Below, one piece after another: positions 32,592 to 35,531 of a stretch of 35,531 nt of DNA. Numbering within the stretch: the first letter of the stretch is position 1; every line of letters begins with the position of its first letter. This stretch comes from SZUA-448 sp045593785 (lineage in GTDB: Bacteria; Bacillota; Clostridia; Lachnospirales; Lachnospiraceae), in the NCBI GenBank assembly GCA_045593785.1, contig JAZNXH010000030.1, positions 1-35,531 of the forward strand. Direction: 5' to 3'. The position numbers and the translations under genes were made by a program. The notes under the pieces are model-generated. The model ran no database searches, was not told where the DNA came from, and saw only the letters and a list, made by a program, of their open reading frames with translations.

Positions 32592-33717
32592 ATGTGTTTC
32601 TGCATAATTCAGTAACTGCGTTATGGATATCGGTAAATCCGTCGTATGCGGCTATGGTATAACTGACGTTATAGCTTTCAGACTGTTTTTGGGAAACAAG
32701 CTTCAGAAATTTCCTTGCAGCGAGTTCTCCGCTGTAACGGCGCGTTTCTGTTAACAGGCATACAATATGGTTACTGCCGATTCTTCCGACAAGGTCAGTG
32801 GAACGGCAGTTGGATTTGACTACCGATGCCAGTTGACAAAGACAGGCTGTTTCCCGATCCTTGTTGTCACATAGCACACGAAACGCAAGAAGTGTGATTG
32901 GATTTTTATAGCGTTTGGAACGGTTTGCTTCTTTTTCAGCGTCTTCATAAAAACCATCTTCGCTCAAAAGCCCGGTAAGGGCATCGATGCGGGAGAGTGC
33001 ATTGTGATAAACTGCCATCGGATCGATATTCTTGTTCTTTTCAGCAAGCATACGGAATCGCAGGGTGGCTGATTTGACATTGCGGCTTCCGAGCCAGATG
33101 CGCCAGGAAGCACCGTCGTATACCGCATATTTGCGTACGGTTTCGGTATTGGTTTCACCGGTCAGGCTGTCAAGTTCCGTGATACTTACCTGATATTCTA
33201 CACCATGGCGGTAGGTAAGCCGGTCAAGACAAACATCTGTGAGGGTACGAAGAAGTGTGATTTTGTAATTCTGCAAGCGACTGCAAAGGTCAATGGCTTC
33301 ACGCCATTCGGCAAATTCTTCGAATCCGACAAAATCCTTATCTTCCGTGGTAAGGAGTGTATATGCGGTTTCCCAATCGCGGATGAAGAGATGGTGGAAG
33401 AAGGTTTCCATTGCTTCGGTTGCGGCTGATACCGTAGGTTCTGAGAATACCACAATCTTGTCATCTTTCTTTTGTACATATGCGGATGTGTTGGCATGCT
33501 GCACCAGCCACTTTTTGTGATATTCTTTGCGGGAGGAAGCATTGCTCAGGATTTGATATGCCTCATTTAACAATGCCATGCGATCACTGTCGGCTCTCCC
33601 GGAATCCGGATGATAGGATTTGGAAAGGTTTTTATACGCACCGCGGATAACCTCCGGAGAGGCATCATAATGTACTTGCAGTATTCTGTAATAATCAATA
33701 AACCCCTTAGTAGCCAT
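32590..33717 (-). CDS. J-domain protein with degenerate GGDEF-like C-terminus
   Basis: The product has 375 residues. Residues 7-70 are a DnaJ-type J domain: YYRILQVHYDASPEVIRGAY, an intact HPD at 36-38 and LNEAYQILSN, so it should stimulate an Hsp70 ATPase. Residues about 95-240 look like an NTF2/SnoaL-like alpha-beta domain (METFFHHLFIRDWETAYTLL, then YAVYDGASWRIWLG). Residues about 245-375 start RIDALTGLLSEDGFYED and follow the GGDEF-domain pattern, but the signature loop reads RIGSNHIVCLL, so cyclase activity is not expected. There are no Zn-finger or client domains of DnaJ. ATG 33717 (MATKGFIDYY) is chosen because the longer frame to 33915 covers the promoter region. Confidence 0.82.
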   Translation of the reverse strand: MATKGFIDYYRILQVHYDASPEVIRGAYKNLSKSYHPDSGRADSDRMALLNEAYQILSNASSRKEYHKKWLVQHANTSAYVQKKDDKIVVFSEPTVSAATEAMETFFHHLFIRDWETAYTLLTTEDKDFVGFEEFAEWREAIDLCSRLQNYKITLLRTLTDVCLDRLTYRHGVEYQVSITELDSLTGETNTETVRKYAVYDGASWRIWLGSRNVKSATLRFRMLAEKNKNIDPMAVYHNALSRIDALTGLLSEDGFYEDAEKEANRSKRYKNPITLLAFRVLCDNKDRETACLCQLASVVKSNCRSTDLVGRIGSNHIVCLLTETRRYSGELAARKFLKLVSQKQSESYNVSYTIAAYDGFTDIHNAVTELCRNT

Positions 33718-33815
33718 ATCTGTTCCATCCAAAACAATAATAATCTGATTTTGTTGCTGATTGTAAAAAATAAGCAGAAAAACAACACAAAAACGAAAGT
33801 TTTGTCTGTGGATAT

Positions 33816-33844
33816 AGTATATCATAAGTTTGCAAAAAGGTAAA
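33816..33844 (-). promoter_or_regulatory. Promoter of the J-domain gene
   Basis: On the minus strand TTTACC (complement of 33839-33844), a 17-base spacer and TATACT (complement of 33816-33821). It overlaps the promoter of the divergent glycosyltransferase gene. The leader would be about 90 bases. Confidence 0.6.
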
Positions 33845-33858
33845 TTGTGTTGTATGAT
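33830..33858 (+). promoter_or_regulatory. Promoter of the glycosyltransferase gene
   Basis: TTGCAA (33830-33835), a 17-base spacer and TATGAT (33853-33858) give a start near 33865. It shares 15 bases with the opposing promoter at 33816-33844. Confidence 0.55.
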
Positions 33859-33935
33859 ATTTCTCATAATTCGTCTAATATGTTTGTATGGAAATGAATT
33901 AAAAAGACAGGACAATGGGAACGAAAGGGTAAAAT

Positions 33936-34913
33936 ATGTTGAATGATAAGACCTTTGATATAGCGATTCCGGTATATCGGCCGGATGAGAAGTTTGATTC
34001 CTTAATCAGACGGATATTGAAACAGGAAGCACTTCCGAAAAAATTGATTTTAACAAATACAGAGTGCGAAGAATGTTCGTCAGATGATTTGCTGGCAAGA
34101 GTAGAGCAGATACGTGACAAAGTTGGCGAGTATTCTGTCGATGTAGAAGTGATTTCCGTCCAAAAGACAGAATTTGATCATGGCGGGACGAGACATCTTG
34201 CAACTTGTCACGCAAAGAGTGACTATTTGCTATTTATGACTCAGGATGCAGTTCCGTGCAATCGGGAACTTACGGAAGAACTATTGGAGAGTTTTGAAAA
34301 TTCTGAAGTTCGGGTGGCCGTGGTGTATGGCAGACAATTGGCATCAAAACAGGCCGGCGCGACAGAACGTATTACCAGAGAGTTTAACTATCCGAAGAAA
34401 AGCCGGGTAAAAACGGCTGCAGATATTGATGAACTGGGAATTAAGGCTTTCTTCTGTTCGGATGTATGTGCAATGTATGATTTGCGCATTTACCGTATGT
34501 TGGGCGGGTTTGTCCGTAAAACGATTTTTAACGAGGATATGCTGTATGCAGCAAAAGCCATTGATGCGGGATATGCAGTTGCCTACTGTGCGGATGCGAA
34601 GGTGGTTCATTCACATAGCTATTCTTATGAAGCAGAGTTCAAACGAAACTTTGATTTAGCGGTATCGCAAAAACAACACCCGGAAGTATTTGCTTATGTT
34701 TCTTCCGAAAAGGAAGGTGTCCGATTCGTACTGGATACGGTAAAGAAACTGGTGGAACAGGGATTGTTTTTGGAAATTGTGGATTTTGGAATCCGTACAG
34801 TAGCAAAGTACATGGGATATCTGTTCGGAAAGAATTATGAGAAAATACCGCCCAAGTACAGAGAGAAGTTCAGTATGAACAAGAGGTACTGGAAGACGGG
34901 AAAACAGGGTTGA
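33936..34913 (+). CDS. GT2-family glycosyltransferase (rhamnosyltransferase-like)
   Basis: The 325-residue product starts with DIAIPVYRPDEKFDSLIRRIL, the nucleotide-sugar-binding strand of a GT-A fold. Family features follow: FDHGGTRHLA, LLFMTQDAVP (DxD-like metal site), and FNEDMLYAAKAIDAGY containing the catalytic ED. FDHGGTRHLA is typical of GT2 enzymes related to rhamnosyltransferases that build surface polysaccharide. The last 70 residues include an amphipathic helix and a basic C-terminus, consistent with membrane association, but there is no clear TM helix. AAAGGG stands 7 bases before ATG 33936. It is not in a visible polysaccharide cluster. The YbaK-type gene follows 21 bases later. 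Confidence 0.9.
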   Translation: MLNDKTFDIAIPVYRPDEKFDSLIRRILKQEALPKKLILTNTECEECSSDDLLARVEQIRDKVGEYSVDVEVISVQKTEFDHGGTRHLATCHAKSDYLLFMTQDAVPCNRELTEELLESFENSEVRVAVVYGRQLASKQAGATERITREFNYPKKSRVKTAADIDELGIKAFFCSDVCAMYDLRIYRMLGGFVRKTIFNEDMLYAAKAIDAGYAVAYCADAKVVHSHSYSYEAEFKRNFDLAVSQKQHPEVFAYVSSEKEGVRFVLDTVKKLVEQGLFLEIVDFGIRTVAKYMGYLFGKNYEKIPPKYREKFSMNKRYWKTGKQG

Positions 34914-34934
34914 ATTTGTGATTCAGGGGTTACG

Positions 34935-35450
34935 GTGAAGAATATGAAGAAAAGTACAGAAAAAACCAATGTAATGCGCATTTTAGACCAGAAGAAGGTG
35001 GACTACATCAGTCACTTTTACGGTGACACGGAAGCAATCAGCGGAGTGGAAGTAGCAGCAATTCTCGGACAGGACGAAAACAAGGTGTTTAAGACCTTGG
35101 TTACCATCGGTGCGACCAAGAATTATTATGTATTTATGATTCCGGTACACAAGGAACTGGATTTGAAGAAGGCAGCAAAGTCGGTCGGTGAGAAGAGTAT
35201 TGCCATGATTAAGTCCAAGGAGTTGTTGCCACTCACCGGGTACATTCATGGCGGATGTTCCCCAATTGGCATGAAGAAGCAGTTTCGGACGGTAGTACAT
35301 GAGACAGCAGAGAATTTCGATACGATTATGTTCAGTGCGGGTAAGATTGGTTATCAGGTGGAACTGCCGGTACAGGCGCTGGCTAAGGTTGTGCGGATTG
35401 AACTCTGTGATGTTGTGAGTGATATGCAGGAGAATGAAATAAAGTTGTAA
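34935..35450 (+). CDS. YbaK/EbsC-type Cys-tRNA(Pro) deacylase
   Basis: The 171-residue protein has the YbaK fold pattern: NVMRILDQKKVDY near the N-terminus, then VFKTLVTIG with the key lysine, VPVHKELDLKKAAK-like segment (IPVHKELDLKKAAK), and LTGYIHGGCSPIGMKK. These define YbaK, which removes cysteine mis-attached to tRNA-Pro. The start is ambiguous: GTG 34935 has AGGGG 5 bases upstream, whereas ATG 34944 has only GGTGA. It is the second trans-editing deacylase in the window, after dtd. It probably belongs to one transcript with the glycosyltransferase and the HAD gene that follows. Confidence 0.93.
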   Translation: MKNMKKSTEKTNVMRILDQKKVDYISHFYGDTEAISGVEVAAILGQDENKVFKTLVTIGATKNYYVFMIPVHKELDLKKAAKSVGEKSIAMIKSKELLPLTGYIHGGCSPIGMKKQFRTVVHETAENFDTIMFSAGKIGYQVELPVQALAKVVRIELCDVVSDMQENEIKL

Positions 35451-35468
35451 GGTGTAAGGAAAAGACAG

Positions 35469-35531
35469 ATGAATGTAAGAGATAAACTGAGAGGCATTAA
35501 TACAATCTTGATTGATATGTACGGTGTGATT
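35469..35531 (+). CDS. HAD-family hydrolase N-terminus (partial)
   Basis: The 21 visible codons begin MNVRDKLRGI and end ILIDMYGVI at the window edge. A hydrophobic strand followed by DxYGV is HAD motif I, with the Asp as the phosphoryl-accepting nucleophile. The Tyr form is typical of HAD class IIA proteins (DxYGV/L group). GGAAAAGACAG precedes the ATG. The rest lies outside the window, so the substrate cannot be judged. Confidence 0.65.
   Translation, partial: MNVRDKLRGINTILIDMYGVI

Noticed and set aside
33718..33915. N-terminal extension of the J-domain gene to 33915
   Set aside because: The extension is Ile/Phe/Asn rich, covers both promoters, and has no ribosome binding site; the J domain starts normally at 33717.
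1..35531. CRISPR arrays, insertion sequences, prophage genes, tRNA or rRNA genes
   Set aside because: No regularly spaced repeats, transposase or integrase motifs, cloverleaf sequences or rRNA segments were seen when reading both strands.

Overview
The window looks like a chromosomal segment of an anaerobic Firmicute, most likely a member of the Lachnospiraceae. The reasons are the pyruvate formate-lyase pair, the ThiT/TPP-riboswitch unit, strong AGGAGG-type ribosome binding sites, canonical sigma-A promoters, and a Lys/Ala-rich small protein resembling DUF6465. No mobile element, CRISPR array, rRNA or tRNA was found. Assignments come from reading motifs, not from database searches.

Layout: (1) 1-5807 is housekeeping: the 3' end of secF with a terminator, recJ, a convergent riboswitch-controlled thiT, a Nudix-like protein, and the pyrimidine genes pyrC and pyrF. 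(2) 5821-7979 (minus) is a probable three-gene operon of a zinc-ribbon membrane protein, a coiled-coil protein and a DedA-family protein, with a clear promoter. (3) 8288-11807 holds pflB-pflA, preceded by a Rex-like operator, then dtd. (4) 11918-15763 holds an OmpR-type response regulator overlapping a six-TM histidine kinase with an unusual acidic tail, then an isoprenylcysteine-methyltransferase-like membrane protein. (5) 15773-19246 (minus) is a large multidomain GH2 glycosidase, apparently cytoplasmic.

(6) 19451-27761 is the most striking region: six consecutive membrane genes related to Mrp antiporters, Mbh hydrogenases and complex I. They are an MbhE+MrpB-like fusion, an MrpC/NuoK-like protein, and four NuoL/M/N-type subunits. 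All four large subunits keep the Glu and three Lys residues of the proton path. No MrpE, MrpF, MrpG or DUF4040 gene and no hydrogenase or NADH-oxidising subunit is adjacent. One subunit carries a charged insertion of about 95 residues. No terminator is obvious after this block, and it runs in the same direction into a membrane-anchored GH25 muramidase, a YkfC-like NlpC/P60 endopeptidase and an M19 dipeptidase (27822-31862).

(7) 32012-35531 holds a DUF6465-like gene with a structured leader, and a convergent gene for a J-domain protein with a degenerate GGDEF-like C-terminus. These share a bidirectional terminator. Then come a glycosyltransferase whose promoter overlaps that of the J-domain gene, a YbaK-type deacylase, and the start of a HAD hydrolase.

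The best candidate for an undescribed system is the four-pump membrane module. Next are the J-domain/degenerate-GGDEF fusion and the zinc-ribbon/coiled-coil/DedA operon.
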